A DNA stretch of 64,000 bases from Triglochin maritima (lineage: Eukaryota; Streptophyta; Magnoliopsida; Alismatales; Juncaginaceae): NCBI GenBank assembly GCA_963682175.1, contig OY821781.1, positions 40,561,254-40,625,253 of the forward strand, written 5' to 3'. Of the stretch, positions 11,045 to 23,459 are shown in pieces. The notes under the pieces are model-generated. The model had not been told where the DNA came from. It saw only the letters and a program-made list of their open reading frames with translations, and searched no databases. Positions within the stretch are counted from its first letter, which is position 1; the number at the start of each line of letters is the position of its first letter. A program made the position numbers and the translations under genes.

Positions 11045-12085
11045 ATCTCCCACTTTTTGATGATGACAACCTATATCTTAATTCTATCTAAATACATGGA
11101 ATTTGTATATTTAAACTATGCATATTAATGCTCCCCCTAAGGATGTGCATAGTTTTTGTTCAATTTTATGCCAAATTCCAAGTTACCCCCTTAATTATCT
11201 CTCCCCCTTTGACATCCATCAAAAACAACAATAATTATGACTTTAAGCATAGAATTTGGATGTCTTGTAATGAAGTTGCTCCCCCTAAATTTTGCACTTC
11301 ATTACACTAATAAAAGATATAGCATTTAAGATCCCCCTATCAATAAGGCTAGATGAAAATTATGAATATGATTCAAGTTAATTTCATTTGAGTTTCAACG
11401 TAGGCCTTATTCTAACATCCATTTTAAAAATTGACATTTACAATCAATGGATGTGGTATATGATTTGCAATAAATAGGTTTAATGATTTTCAATGAATTG
11501 AAACTTCTAAAGATATGACAATTAAGCATATAAGCTAGATTAGAGCTAAATTTTCAGAAATTTCAAAGATAGAAATTTATACCAAACTTGAATCTTGAAT
11601 AGCTCCAATCTTGACTTGGTGATGCAACCGGATTCGAATTCGACGCTTTGGCTCACCCGGTCACCACCAATCTCCTCCTCAAGCTCCTACACGTGTAGAT
11701 TTAGGTTCCCAAACAATTTTGGGTCCTTGAACATTAGCTTTTGGGATCCAAACCATTTTGGTTTTGGGTGCCTACACACTTGAGGAACTAGATTTAACAA
11801 ATAAATGCTTGCCATTTAAAGTAGTATGAGATACATGGTTTTTTAATTGCACATTGTATCCTAAACCATGTTTAGCTAAGGATTGTCTTTTACTACTCAA
11901 GAGCATATCAAGCATTTTTGTTCCTTTAGTGAACATTTCAAGATCTTTTCTTAATTGCATATTTGATGCTTTAAGATCTACATGTTCATCAACAATGGTG
12001 TTTTACTTAGATTAGCAAGTGATGATTCATTTGATTCAAGTCTAGCAATCACCTCATTCTTTTCTTTCATGATTAGTTCAATTTG
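11045..12085 (-). other. 3' internal region of copia-like element, copy A
   Basis: AT-rich DNA between the gag relic and the 3' LTR, with no RT, RNase H or integrase motif in any frame. It starts with CTCCCACTTTTTGATGATG, the complement of the polypurine tract. The part at 11772-12085 still encodes the end of the gag coiled coil (AKHGLGYNVQLKNH and the residues before it). Nothing else was recognised. Confidence 0.6.
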
Positions 12086-13268
12086 TCATTTAAGATCATT
12101 TATAGTTTTTCTAGCATTTTTGTTCTTTTCACAAACGATCTCATATTGTTTAACTAAATCATGAAATGCATTTTGGAGCTCATCTTTAGTAAATGTTTCA
12201 TTAGATGCACTTGAGTTTGAGCTATCACTAAGATCTCTAGATGAGCAAGAATTAGAAATCGAGGAGTTAGAGGCTAACTCACTCAATTCATCTTCAATTG
12301 CCATGTGACATGAGTAAGCAAATTCTTCTTTACTGTGCAAGGTGGAAGATGATGTTGATTGTGATGAGGAATCATCCCATGTAGCTTTGTGAGCTTCTTC
12401 CCTCCTTTCTCTTCTTTTGTTCCTTCCCTTCTCATTTCTTTTCTCCCTCTTCTTCTCCCCTTCTTTTCTCTCACTTCTAATAGCTCTTCTTTCACTTTTG
12501 ACTTCTTTATTTTGAGGTATTTGAAGAAGTCTTGGGCAAGGACCACCATTTCTTCTTCTTCTTCATCTTCTCTCCTTGGTTCATCAAAGTTGGCATGTAA
12601 TGCCACCAAGGTGTTTTTCTTTGAAGCTTCCTTCTCTTTTCGATGACTCAATTGGAGCTCAAAGGCCATGAGATTTCCGATGAGTTCGTCCATCTTCAAT
12701 TTGGAAAGATCGTGTGATTCTTCAATTGCGACGACCTTGTCTTCCCAATCGTTGCTCAAAGACCGGAGGAATTTCCGAGTCATCTCTCCTTCATTTATCC
12801 TTCTTCGAAGAATCAAAAGAGTGTTAGTAATATCGGTGAAGCGAGTGTTCATGTCGCTTATGTTTTCACCGATTTGCATAGAAAATATTTCATATTTATG
12901 CATGAGGAGACTTATCCTAGTTTCTTTGGTTTTGTTATCACCCTCATGATGCATTTGTAACCTATGCCATATTTCATTTGCACTTTCACATCCCCTAATT
13001 CTATTGTATTCTCCCTCATTAAGGCCACAATAAAGAATATTCATAATTTTTGAATTCATTTCAATTTCTTTCATTTGAGGCCTAGATAAAGAATCTAACT
13101 CATTTTCATTTGGGGGATGTATGGAGTTTGAATAAACTTCCAATACTTAAGGTCATTTGATATTAAAAAGATTTTCATTCTATTTTTCCAACAATCATAA
13201 TTTGACCCATTAAGCAAAGGAGGCATTGTGGTGCATAAACCCTCTAAGTGATTAGATGTTGTAGCCAT
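12086..13268 (-). pseudogene. Copia-type gag pseudogene, copy A
   Basis: Reading starts at an ATG at 13268 (MATTSNHLEGLCTTMPPLLN, then the GSNYDCWKNRMKIFL motif typical of copia Gag N-termini). A frameshift near 13140 leads into a 286-codon frame with the UBN2-like Gag core (WHRLQMHHEG...MHKYEIFSM...FTDITNTL...LSNDWEDKV...LKMDELIGNL), followed by an acidic/basic linker. A second frameshift near 12300 leads to a serine-rich then coiled-coil segment (EDELSELASNSSISNS...FHDLVKQYEIVCEKN) that ends at a TGA in the DLK codon context at 12086; copy B has TGC (Cys) there. No zinc knuckle was seen. The protein would form the capsid of the element but is now broken in at least three places. Confidence 0.75.
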
Positions 13269-13307
13269 GCTAAAATTACGGTAAAGTAAACAAATTTAGC
13301 GCACAAG

Positions 13308-13320
13308 GCTCTGATACCAA
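13308..13320 (-). other. Primer-binding site (initiator tRNA-Met) of copia-like element
   Basis: The plus strand reads GCTCTGATACCAA; the minus strand is TTGGTATCAGAGC, complementary to the 3' end of initiator tRNA-Met. It lies one base from the LTR 2 border, confirming minus-strand orientation. Confidence 0.85.
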
Positions 13321-13321
13321 A

Positions 13322-14916
13322 TGTTGGATCTCGTGTGGGTCTATGGGTCCACAAACTAATCACGATTAAGCCCTATTAACTACTCGGTTTATAGATCAAA
13401 GATATGCAGCGGAAATTTAAAAACAAATCAAACACGGGTAGGAGAGACAATGCAAAGCACACAAGAAGACACCGGATTTTTCCAGAGGTTCGGCCGCACC
13501 TACGTCCTCTCTTGCAAGCCCCTCTCGAATCTCCGTTCAAGCCCCTCTTGCGTCTTCACTATGCCTCCCCGTTCCGGGCCGGGAGCAACGCTTTTTACAA
13601 GTCTTCAAGCTCGCGAACAACCCTCTCCGAGCTTGGCACCACCTCTCACAATCCGAGAGGAACACTTCGGGCTTTCACTGAAATCTTTGCTTCTTTGTCT
13701 TGGGCTTTCACCAAGACCCTTGCTCTCTTTGTCTTGGGCTTTCACCAAGACCCTTGCTCTCTTGACAACAATGGTAACCTTGAGTGGAACTCACTCTCTA
13801 ATTGAGCACAACAATTGCTAGTATGATGATTGATGGAGGATGTGGAAATTAGGCTTTGGATGACTAATTTGGAGCTTTGAGGTTGTGGAAAATCTCACTA
13901 TAAGTTTGACACTTTAGAGTTGTGAAATCTTGTGGAAAACTAAGTGTGAACCTCTATTTATAAGCTCCTAAAGATTTCTAGCCGTTTGGACAAGATTTGA
14001 TTGGGGTTTGTGCAAAGCACACAAAACAGAAAATCGGATTCAGAAATCTGTCCAGAAACGGTCGACCGAAAGGTGTATCGGTCGACCGAACCCTTGAGTA
14101 AGTTAATGGATTGGTTGACCGAACATAGGTACTGGTCGACCTAACACTTAAGTTCTATAAGTCAACGGTCGACCAAACAGGTACCGGTCGACCGAACTAC
14201 AGCGTTCGGTAGAGGGAAAACTCGATCGGTTGAACTAAACTTGTGTCGACCGATAGCAGGTAGATTTTACCCAATAGAATGGTCGACCGAACAAGGTATT
14301 TTGTTCGACCGGTTCAAAAGTATTTGGGGGTGTATTAAGAGAAAAATGTGTATACGACCGTTGTATAATACGACAAATATAACGGTCGTATTTTTACCAG
14401 AAATAGCAAACTAAACGGTCGACCGAAGGTCTACCGGTCGACCGAACAAGTCTGGGTAAACGGGTAACAGAAGTGTGATCGGTTGAACTGATTGGTCTGG
14501 TATAACAAAATATTGTATATAACCGGTCGACCGAAAGGTGAACGGTCTACCGAACTCAGGCAGACTGGGACCAATGTTTTAGGTGTTTAGCTGATCTAAT
14601 GGAGTCCAAATGATATGATATTTTGTGTGTGACTCCTACAAGGAACTTAGTGTGTGAATGCATGCATATTAGCTTAAGTTATGCTCAATTCACATAAGTT
14701 CCTAGTACTCAAAGAAAGGTAAAATTACATGTCTTCAATCCTAGCTTGATTACGTGTCTTGACTTGATTTTTCTTCTTTCTTGAGTCTTGATCACCTGTA
14801 GAGGTTAGCACAAAGCAATATATATGCAATGCAATATGTGTGGTACTCTACATGATCATAATTAAGATTAGGTTAATTAAATCATCAAAACATAGATTAA
14901 GGCCAAAAAGCCAACA
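13322..14916 (-). repeat. LTR 2 (central, full-length) of tandem copia-like element
   Basis: 1595 bp, the longest LTR copy, bounded by the PBS on one side and a purine tract on the other, so it serves both internal copies. It includes the segment (about 14369-14724) missing from LTR 1, with additional CGGTCGACCG motifs at 14416-14550. Confidence 0.85.
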
Positions 14917-16198
14917 ATCTCCCCCTTTTTGATGATGGTAACCTATATCTTAATTCTATCTAAATACATGGAATTTGTATATTTAAACTATGCATATTAA
15001 TGCTCTCCCTAAGGATGTGCATAGTTTTTGTTCAATTTTATGCCAAATTCCAAGTTACCCCCTTAATTATCTCTCCCCCTTTGACATCCATCAAAAACAA
15101 CAATAATTATGACTTTAAGCATAGAATTTGGATGTCTTGTAATGAAGTTTCTCCCCCTAAATTTTACACTTCATTACACTAATAAAAGATATAGCATTTA
15201 AGCTCCCCCTATCAATAAGGCTAGATGAAAATTATGAATATGATTCAAGTTAATTTCATTTGAGTTTCAACTTAGGCCTTATTCTAACATCCATTTTAAA
15301 AATTGACATTTACAATCAATGGATGTGGTATATGATTTGCAATAAATAGGTTTAATGATTTTCAATGAATTGAAACTTCTAAAGATATGACAATTAAGCA
15401 TATAAGCTAGATTAGAGCTAAATTTTCAGAAATTTCAAAGATAGAAATTTATACCAAACTTGAATCTTGAATAGCTCCAATCTTGACTTGGTGATGCAAC
15501 CGGATTCGAATTCGACGCTTTGGCTCACCCGGTCACCACCAATCTCCTCCTCAAGCTCCTACACGTGTAGATTTAGGTGCCCAAACAATTTTGGGTCCTT
15601 GAACATTAGCTTTTGGGATCCAAACCATTTTGGTTTTGGGTGCCTACACACTTGAGGAACTAGATTTAACAAATAAATGCTTGCCATTTAAAGTAGTATG
15701 AGATACATGGTTTTTCAATTGCACATTGTATCATAAACCATGTTTAGCTAAGGATTGTCTTTGACTACTCAAGAGCATATCAAGCATTTTTGTTCCTTTA
15801 GTGAACATTTCAAGATCTTTTCTTAATTGCATATTTGAAGCTTTAAGATCTACATGTTCATCAACAATGGGTGTTTTACTTAGATTAGCAAGTGATGATT
15901 CATTTGATTCAAGTCTAGCAATCACCTCATTCTTTTCATTCATGATTAGTTCAATTTGGCATTTAAGATCATTTATAGTTTTTCTAGCATTTTTGTTCTT
16001 TTCACAAACGATCTCATATTGTTTAACTAAATCATGAAATGCATTTTGGAGCTCATCTTTAGTAAATGTTTCATTAGATGCACTTGAGTTTGAGCTATCA
16101 CTAAGATCTCTAGATGAGCAAGAATTAGAAATCGAAGAGTTAGAGGCTACCTCACTCAATTCATCTTCAATTGCCATGTGACATGAGTAAGCAAATTC
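14917..16198 (-). other. Truncated internal copy B of copia-like element
   Basis: Near-identical to 11045-12327 of copy A. It keeps a 169-codon frame (16240-15731, minus) for the coiled-coil end of gag without the copy-A stop. It breaks off at GCAAATTCTT and joins directly to LTR sequence (GATCACCTGTAGAGG), deleting the Gag core, the PBS and most of the third LTR. CTT at the junction is shared by both partners, suggesting micro-homology repair. Confidence 0.8.
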
Positions 16199-16327
16199 TT
16201 GATCACCTGTAGAGGTTAGCACAAAGCGATATATATGCAATGCAATATGTGTGCTACTCTACATGATCATAATTAAGATTAGGTTAATTAAATCATCAAA
16301 ACATAGATTAAGGCCAAAAAGCCAACA
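16199..16327 (-). repeat. LTR 3 remnant of tandem copia-like element
   Basis: 129 bp matching the last part (plus-strand right end) of LTRs 1 and 2 and ending AAGCCAACA. It directly precedes the right TSD CGGTC. Confidence 0.85.
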
Positions 16328-16332
16328 CGGTC

Positions 16333-16853
16333 GACCGAACACTCAATCGGTCGACCGAACAGAGCGTCTTCAACCTCTGTCCAGTCGGGTTTTCGCCAGG
16401 GAAACGGCACCAACGCCGCCCCCTACCCTCCCACACCTCTTGGGGAGTTACTATGAAGACTTGGCATACCTTTCACTGTGGAGAGATGCGTCCGGCGAGC
16501 TCCTCCACCTCCGACGTCGCTTCTAGCTTCTTCTCTCTCCTTCCTCCGTTCTCGTCGCTCCTCCCTCGCTTGCGCCTCCACCACGTCGCCGGGGCTCTTC
16601 TCCCTCCTCCTCTGGTCGCTGGGATGCAAGAAGAAAGGGCGAGTTTGGGTAGAAAACAAGGAATGGCAACAACAAGAGAGAGAGAGGTGAGTTTGCTTCA
16701 TATAACACAAAACCCATGCTGCTACAGTGTCGGCCTCAACCTAAACCCTAACCCTCATCATCTCTCTCCTCTTCCCCATGCAAGCACACCACAACCCATG
16801 CCTCCACCCCAAATTCGTGGGTTTAATCCCTAATGAGGGATTAGGTCTTAACA
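16333..16853 (-). repeat. 3' LTR of minus-strand Tekay, proximal segment
   Basis: Continuation of the LTR begun at 8337-9800, matching 22940-23459. It ends (plus strand) GGTCTTAACA at 16853, next to ATCCACCCTCCTTAAAAGG, the complement of the polypurine tract. It contains the AAGGTATGCC splice-donor-like site (minus strand, about 16460-16470). Confidence 0.85.
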
Positions 16854-16889
16854 ATCCACCCTCCTTAAAAGGATTTCGCCCCGAAATCA

Positions 16890-19800
16890 GAAAAAGTAAC
16901 TTACCGAAAAGCTCCGGATACTGCTCCTGAACTTCCTCCTCGATCTCCCAAGTGGCCTCGCGCTCACTGTGATGTTGCCATCTGACCTTAACCATCGGAA
17001 TGGTCCTCCTCCTGAGCTGATGGTCCATCTGATCGATGATCTCAACTGGCCTCTCCTCAAGTGACAAGTCCTGCTGGATCTCAGGTACTGCAATCTCTAT
17101 CACATGTGTCGGGTCTACAACGTACTTCCTCAACATAGAAACATGGAAAACATTGTGAAGGCCAGAGAACTGTGGTGGCAAAGCAACTTTGTAGGCGACC
17201 TCCCCGACACGGTCCAAGATCTCAAACGGTCCGACATACCGCGGACTGAGCTTCCCCTTCTTCCCGAACCTCATCACTCCCCGAGCTGGTGAAATCTTCA
17301 GGAAGACGTGATCTCCAACCTCGAAGCTCAAAGTCCGCCTGCGTCGGTCAGCATAACTCTTCTGTCTGCTCTGTGTTGTAGCCAACCTCCTCCTGATCAG
17401 GTCAACCTTCTCTGCGTACATCTGCACAAGCTCCGGGCCTACTAACTGCCTCTCACCTACGTCACTCCAGCATACCGGTGATCTGCATGGCCTCCCGTAC
17501 AAAGCCTCATACGGTGCCATCCCAATACTAGCATGGTAGCTGTTGTTGTAGGCGAACTCGGTCAGAGGTAGATGCTCATCCCAGTGTCCAGCCCAGTCCA
17601 GCGTACAAGCCCTCAGCATATCCTCCAAAGTCTGGATAGTCCTCTCTGACTGACTGCCTGTCTGCGAGTGAAAAGCTGTACTGAACCTCAGACGTGTCCC
17701 TAGTGCCTGCTGCAGACTCCCCCAAAATCTGGATGTGAACCTCGGATCTCTGTCAGAGATGATGCTCACCGGTACTCCGTGCAATCTGACGATCTCCTCT
17801 ACATACAGCTTCGCCAGACCCTCCAAAGGCAAGGTGGTCTTAATAGCCAGAAAGTGCGCCGACTTGGTCAGTCTATCGACTATCACCCAAATCACGTCAT
17901 GGAACCGCCTCGTCTTCGGTAGCCCCGTAACGAAGTCCATCGTAACGTGCTCCCACTTCCACTCTGGAAGCTCGATACCCTGTATAGGTCCAGCTGGCCT
18001 CTGGTGCTCAATCTTCACCTGCTGACAGACCAAGCACCGACTCACGAACTCTGCAACGTCCTTCTTCATGCCTCTCCACCAGAAGTTCCGCTACAGGTCC
18101 TTATACATCTTCGTGCTCCCTGGATGGATGGTGTACTTCGCTCGGTGTGCCTCCTCCATGATGTCATCTCTCATCCCATCAACCCTCGGCACCCAGATTC
18201 GCCCTCTGAATCTCAGACCTCCATCAACCCCAACATTGAAATCTGACCCCTCTCTGGCAGTCAACTCCAGCAAACTGGCCAACTCATCATCCTCTCACTG
18301 CGCCTGCAATACCTGTGAGACTGTCTGTGGCTCTACCCGCAACCCAGCAAACTCTGCTCCATCAGAGTCTCCAGTGAACGGCCTCCACTCTGCCAACGAC
18401 TCAAGCAGTCTCCACTCCTGAAGACACAAGCCTGCAACAGATACCTCCACTCTCCTACTCAAGGCGTCTGCAACTGAATTCGCCTTCCCCGGGTGGTAGG
18501 AGATTGTGAAATCGTAGTCCTTAATAAACTCCAACCAACGGCGCTATCTCATATTCAACTCCTTCTGGGAGAAGAGGTACTTCAGACTCTGGTGATCGGT
18601 GAATACCTCGAACTGCTCGCCATACAGGTAGTGTCTCCAAGTCTTCAATGCGTGCACAATGGCTGCCAACTCCAAGTCATGCGTCGGGTAATTCTTCTCG
18701 TGTGTCTTCAGCTGCCTCGACGCGTATGCAATCACCCTCCTGTGCTGCATCAACATGCAACCCAAACCAACGCCTGATGCGTCACTGTAGACCACAAAAC
18801 CTCCTGTGCCGCTCGGCAGAGTCAAAACGGGAGCTGTCGTCAGTCGTCTCTTCAGCTCCTGAAAGTTGTCCTCGCACTTCTGGGACCAAACAAATGTGAC
18901 TCCCTTCTGCGTCAGGGCCGTCAGCGGTGCAGCTAACCTCGAGAAGTCTTTGATGAAGCGACGGTAATAACCCGCCAATCCAACAAAGCTTCTGATCTCC
19001 GTCACGCTCGTAGGGGCTCTCCACTCAGTCACTGCCTCTACCTTCACCGGATCCACCGAAATACCCTCCGCATAAACAATGTGGCCAAGAAATGTGACTC
19101 TGTCCAACCAAAATTCGCACTTCGAGAACTTAGCATACAACCTCTGGTCTCTCAAAATGCTAAGTACTATCCGCAGGTGCTCTCTGTGCTGCTCCACATC
19201 GGGTGAGTAGATCAGGATATCATCCACAAAGACAACGACACAACTATCCAAGTACTGCCTGAACGTCCGGTTCATCAGATCCATGAAAGCCGCTGGAGCG
19301 TTCGTCAACCCAAAAGGCATCACCAAAACTCATAGTGCCCATATCTGGTCCTGAATGCTGTCTTCTGGACATCCACCTCTCGGATCCTCAACTTATGGTA
19401 TACTGAACGTAAGTCTATCTTAGAGAAGACCTTCGCTGACTACAACTGATCGAACAGGTCCTCAATCCTAGGTAGGGGATACTTATTCTTGATGGTGACC
19501 TTGTTCAGCATCCTGTAGTCAATGCACATCCGCAATGCCCCGTCATTCTTCTTCACGAACAAAACCGGAGTGCCCCAAGGTGAGACACTCGGTCTGATAA
19601 AACCAGCCTCCATCAGCTCCTGCAACTGATTCTTCAACTCAGCCAACTCTGCGGGTACCATCCGGTACGGGGCTTTCGACTGTGGTGAGGTGTCTGCTGC
19701 CAACTCAATGCAAAACTCCATCTCTCTCGGAGGCGGCAATCCTGGAATATCATCTGGAAACACCTCTGTAAACTCCCGCACCACATCTATCTCATCCAAC

Positions 19801-21328
19801 CACAGTGACTCAGTCTCTGGAACAACCAACGTCGCTAGGAATGCTCTGCAACCCTGCTGCATCAACATCTGAGCCCTCAAAGCTGACACCACAATGCGGC
19901 CCCCTCTGCTCCTGACTCCTCTAATCATGATATCAGGCAACTCCTTCCTCGGAATCAAAACCTTCCTCTCACGGCAAAGGACGCGCACATCATGTTGGGA
20001 CAGCCAGTCCATCCCAAGAATAATGTCGAAGTCCTCCATCGGTAGCAAGACTAGATCTGCCGGAAAATCTTGGTCTCCCGAAACAATCGTGGCGCCGGGG
20101 ATGAAGCTCCCCACAGTGCCCACCAGACCCAGGGGTGTGCTGACCTCCAAAGTGGCAGTCAACATCGCAAGGGTACAACCCAGCACTCCCGCAAATCGCT
20201 CCAAGATTAACGAGTGCGTCGCGCCACAGTCAAAAAGCACCCTAGCTTCTAAACCTGCCACAAGAAGTGTACCTTCCACGACAGTGCTGGCGTCCCTCGA
20301 CTCCTCCGCCTGGATAGTGAAGACTCGTCCAGTGCGCTGACCCTGCTGAGGTGCTGCAGGTCTCCTAGCTCCGCCTCCACTGGCAATCAGAAGTCCCGGA
20401 GGTCTGCTCGGTCCAGCGCCCTTGCTAGGGCAATTCCTAACGAAGTGGCCCAGCTGACCACAACCATGACAAGCACCTGGCCCAAAGCAGCGCCCAGTGT
20501 GCACTCTGCCACAGCTCCTGCTTGCCTCTGGCTGCGGCGCCCCTGCTGCCTTGATCCGGGGCCTCTTGCCTGAATTCCCCGAACTCTGCCCTCCTGGCCT
20601 CCCTGAGGATCTCCCGACTGGTCTCCTCTCATCCTGGTAGTTCTCCTGGTAGTCTCTCTCCATAATAGTGGCGCTCCTCACAGCATCCGCCAAGGTGCGC
20701 GGCATGCTCGACAGCACTCGGGTCCTCAGCTGCTTCCGGAGTCCCCTAACAAACTTCATCGACCTCTGCGCCTGTGTGACGAAGATCTCTGGACAGTAAC
20801 GCTCAAGGGCGTTAAACTTCCCAATGTACTCCTCCAGTGTCATGCTCCTCTGGTCCAGGGCCAAGAACTCCTCCCTCTTCCTGTCACGCACGTGCTCCGG
20901 AAAATACTGCTCGTTGAACTCCTCAACGAACTCCTCCCACGACACATCCTCTCGACCGGTGAACAAAACTGTTGAAGTCGACCTCCACCAGTTTGCTGCA
21001 GCTCCTCTTAGCACGTAGGTGGTCAGGTCCACCTTCTTCTCCGGAGTACAGTCGATGGCCCTGAAGATCATCTTCATAGTAAGATCCACTCCTCAGCTGC
21101 CTCTGCATCCATCTGCCCAGTAAAAGTCGGAGGGTGCTGCCTCATGAAAAGGTCGTGCATCGCACCGGCCCCCACCTGCGCACTATGCGCTGCCTGGCGC
21201 TCCAACATCCCGCTCAACCGCTCCACGATGTCGAACAAGACCCTGCGCTCCACCTCTCGGGCCTCCTCTCTCTCGGTCTCACTCGAATCGCGAGTCTCAA
21301 CCACAGGCACGACCCGTCTCGGAGGCAT
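16890..21328 (-). pseudogene. Tekay gag-pol pseudogene (minus strand)
   Basis: Starts at an ATG at 21328 (MPPRRVVPVV). Gag is broken by a frameshift near 21090, then a long frame (21089-19440) carries the Gag core, zinc knuckles ([14 protein letters not shown]), a protease with an FDCGATHS active site, and the start of RT. A stop at 19440 and a frameshift near 19330 break RT; the FVDD motif lies at about 19235. RNase H follows ([11 protein letters not shown]), with a stop at about 18545, then stops near 18294 and 18090, the HHCC and D-D-E integrase core, and a C-terminal chromodomain-like end ([16 protein letters not shown]) near 16930. At least four premature stops; three are CAG to TAG relative to the intact copy at 30223. 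Not functional. Confidence 0.9.
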
Positions 21329-21443
21329 CACTCTACAAGACAAAAAGTTCACGTCAGAATGATCAATGAATGCATGTCATGGACCTCTAGACTATAATCC
21401 TAACTCGATGGTGGTTTCTTTGGGAAAGTACGCCAAAATCAAA

Positions 21444-21454
21444 GCTCTGATACC
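21444..21454 (-). other. Primer-binding site of minus-strand Tekay
   Basis: The minus strand reads GGTATCAGAGC, complementary to initiator tRNA-Met, four bases from the 5' LTR border. The usual leading TT is degraded. Confidence 0.8.
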
Positions 21455-21458
21455 TTGT

Positions 21459-23459
21459 TGTAACGTCCCAGAACAGCGGAAGAATTTTTCAAATTAAATA
21501 TAAACATACAACATAAGACCGTCAACGGTCAACAAGGGCACGTTACTTGAAAGTCAACTGAATACATATATATATATATAATATCTCCACGTGGAAGTCA
21601 AAATACAGAGTGTCAAGAGAGCGATTACATGTCTAATACATAACTACTGTAATCACTACCTCTACAAAAGATAAGAAGACAGGACCCGATCCCGGAGGTA
21701 CTCCCCTCGGTCACCACCAACCTACGACTGCCTGCTCCCTGAGAATGAAACATAAAATCCGCCTGAGTTCCCGCAAGGAACCCCGTATGCCAACATCTCC
21801 TATCATAAACAGAAATAAATACGAAAAGCCATGAATGCACATGCAATGCAAATCCGCCTCGGGCCCACTGACTGCCTCCGCTCTCCTACACAAGGAAAGT
21901 GCATCCCCTCCCTACACAAGGAAGAAGGTGTCTCCCACCCACACAGGCATGGAAGGCATCCCTTTGCCGCACAGGCTCAAAGGGCATCACTCTCCTACAC
22001 AAGGAAAAGGGCATCTCCTCCTTACACAAGGAAAGAAGGCGTCTCCCACCTACACAAGCATGGAAGGCATCCCCCACCTACACAAGAATAGGGGGTCCAA
22101 CTGAATACACCATCCTCGAAGGTGAAATCCGTAGCTCCGAGGTCCGATGATCGACCGTGGGCTCGGCAGCCGGTAGTCGCCTATGCTCGACGGCTCGCGT
22201 GTGGACAAATCCACCAACCTGCGGTTAATCGGTCGACCGCAACAATTACACCAGTCGACCGGTCTCCCGCTCAGTATCGGGTACTGAGGCAAACACTATC
22301 AATTGGTCGGACAAGGTCTCTCAGACGGTCGACTGTTTAGCAAGTCACCGCCCAGTCCTAACCAATGATAACTCGACCCACCGGTCGAACAAGGTCAATC
22401 TAGCGGTCGACCGTTTGGAAGGTCTACGCTATACATTTTATATACATATACATCCTGTCGGTCGAACCAGGGTCCGTTCAACCGATAAGGAAAACTGCAT
22501 GAATACTGCCCACTGCATTCGGTCGACCGAAACTCCAACGGTCGTCCGGATCAACAGGCACTTCACTACAGGAAAACTGCACGCGGTCACTTCACTACAG
22601 GAAAACTGCACGCGGTCGGTCGACCGGATCCAGAGTGGTCGACCGTTTAGATGGTCAACGCTCTTGACCGACTTTGCGCAGTTCGGTCTACCGAGACACA
22701 CACTCGGTCGGCCGAAGGTCTGTCTAACCTATCTAAGGGGATTCGGTCGACCGAAACACCACCGGTCGACCGGCTAGTATAACCCTTAAGTTCCCGCTAA
22801 AATTTGGCATAAACGGTCGACCGTCACACAGACGTCGTTCGACCGTTTTCGGGCAGTACGTAATATTCAATAAACTCGGTCGACCGACCCAAACTACCGA
22901 TCGACCGAAACATACATTTCCCCTCTGGACAGACATCATCTAGACGATGTTCGGTCGACCGAACAGAGCGTCTTCAACCTCTGTCCAGTCGGATTTTCGC
23001 TGGGGAAACGGCACCAACGCCGCCCCCTACCCTCCCACACCTCTTGGGGAGTTACTATGAAGACTTGGCATACCTTTCACTGTGGAGAGATGCGTCCGGC
23101 GAGCTCCTCCACCTCCGATGTCGCTTCTAGCTTCTTCTCTCTCCTTCCTCCGTTCTCGTCGCTCCTCCCTCGCTTGCGCCTCCACCACATCGTCGGGGCT
23201 CTTCTCCCTCCTCCTCTGGTCGCCGGGATGCAAGAAGAAAGGGTGAGTTTGGGTAGAAAACAAGGAATGGCAACAACAAGAGAGAGAGAGAGGTGAGTTT
23301 GCTTCATATAACACAAAACACATGCTGCTACAGTGTCAGCCTCAACCTAAACCCTAACCCTCATCATCTCTCTCCTCTTCCCCATGCAAGCACACCACAA
23401 CCCATGCTTCCACCCTAAATTCGTGGGTTTAATCCCTAATGAGGGATTAGGTCTTAACA
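21459..23459 (-). repeat. 5' LTR of minus-strand Tekay
   Basis: 2001 bp; plus strand TGTAACGTCCC...GGTCTTAACA. Carries the CTACACAAGG minisatellite (about 21885-22090), the GGTCGACC palindrome array (about 22225-22970), and a 29-bp tandem duplication (CACTTCACTACAGG unit at about 22558-22615) absent from the 3' LTR. Hsp110 exon sequence resumes at 23460. Confidence 0.85.

Larger units (their letters stand above)
9801..16327 (-). mobile_element. Tandem copia-like RT-less element (LTR-int-LTR-int-LTR')
   Basis: One insertion flanked by a perfect 5-bp TSD, CGGTC (9796-9800 and 16328-16332). It lies inside a GGTCGACC palindrome of the host LTR. Inside are LTR 9801-11044, internal copy A 11045-13321, LTR 13322-14916, truncated internal copy B 14917-16198, and a 129-bp LTR remnant 16199-16327. 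LTR ends are TGTTGG...CCAACA. The initiator-Met PBS (minus strand) is at 13308-13320, and the AAAGGGGGAGAT-type purine tract (minus strand) adjoins the LTR at 14917-14930. Only gag-like sequence is present, with no RT or integrase, so it is non-autonomous. Confidence 0.85.
8337..23459 (-). mobile_element. Decayed Tekay chromovirus, minus strand, hosting a nested element
   Basis: A Ty3 Tekay/Del element in reverse orientation. The 5' LTR is at 21459-23459, the PBS at 21444-21454, gag-pol relics run from about 21328 down to 16890, and the 3' LTR is at 8337-9800 plus 16333-16853, opened by the element at 9801-16327. It disrupts an Hsp110-like exon. Flanking bases are AATTC (8332-8336) and AATTA (23460-23464), a 4/5 match for a target-site duplication. 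The LTRs total 2001 and about 1985 bp and show visible divergence. Several premature stops and frameshifts show that it is old and inactive. Confidence 0.85.

Noticed and set aside
12389..12949. Plus-strand frames opposite the copia-like gag relic.
   Set aside because: Antisense of the Lys/Glu-rich linker; low complexity only.
16251..16526. ORF spanning the copia-like LTR remnant and the Tekay LTR.
   Set aside because: Crosses an insertion junction and has no domain.
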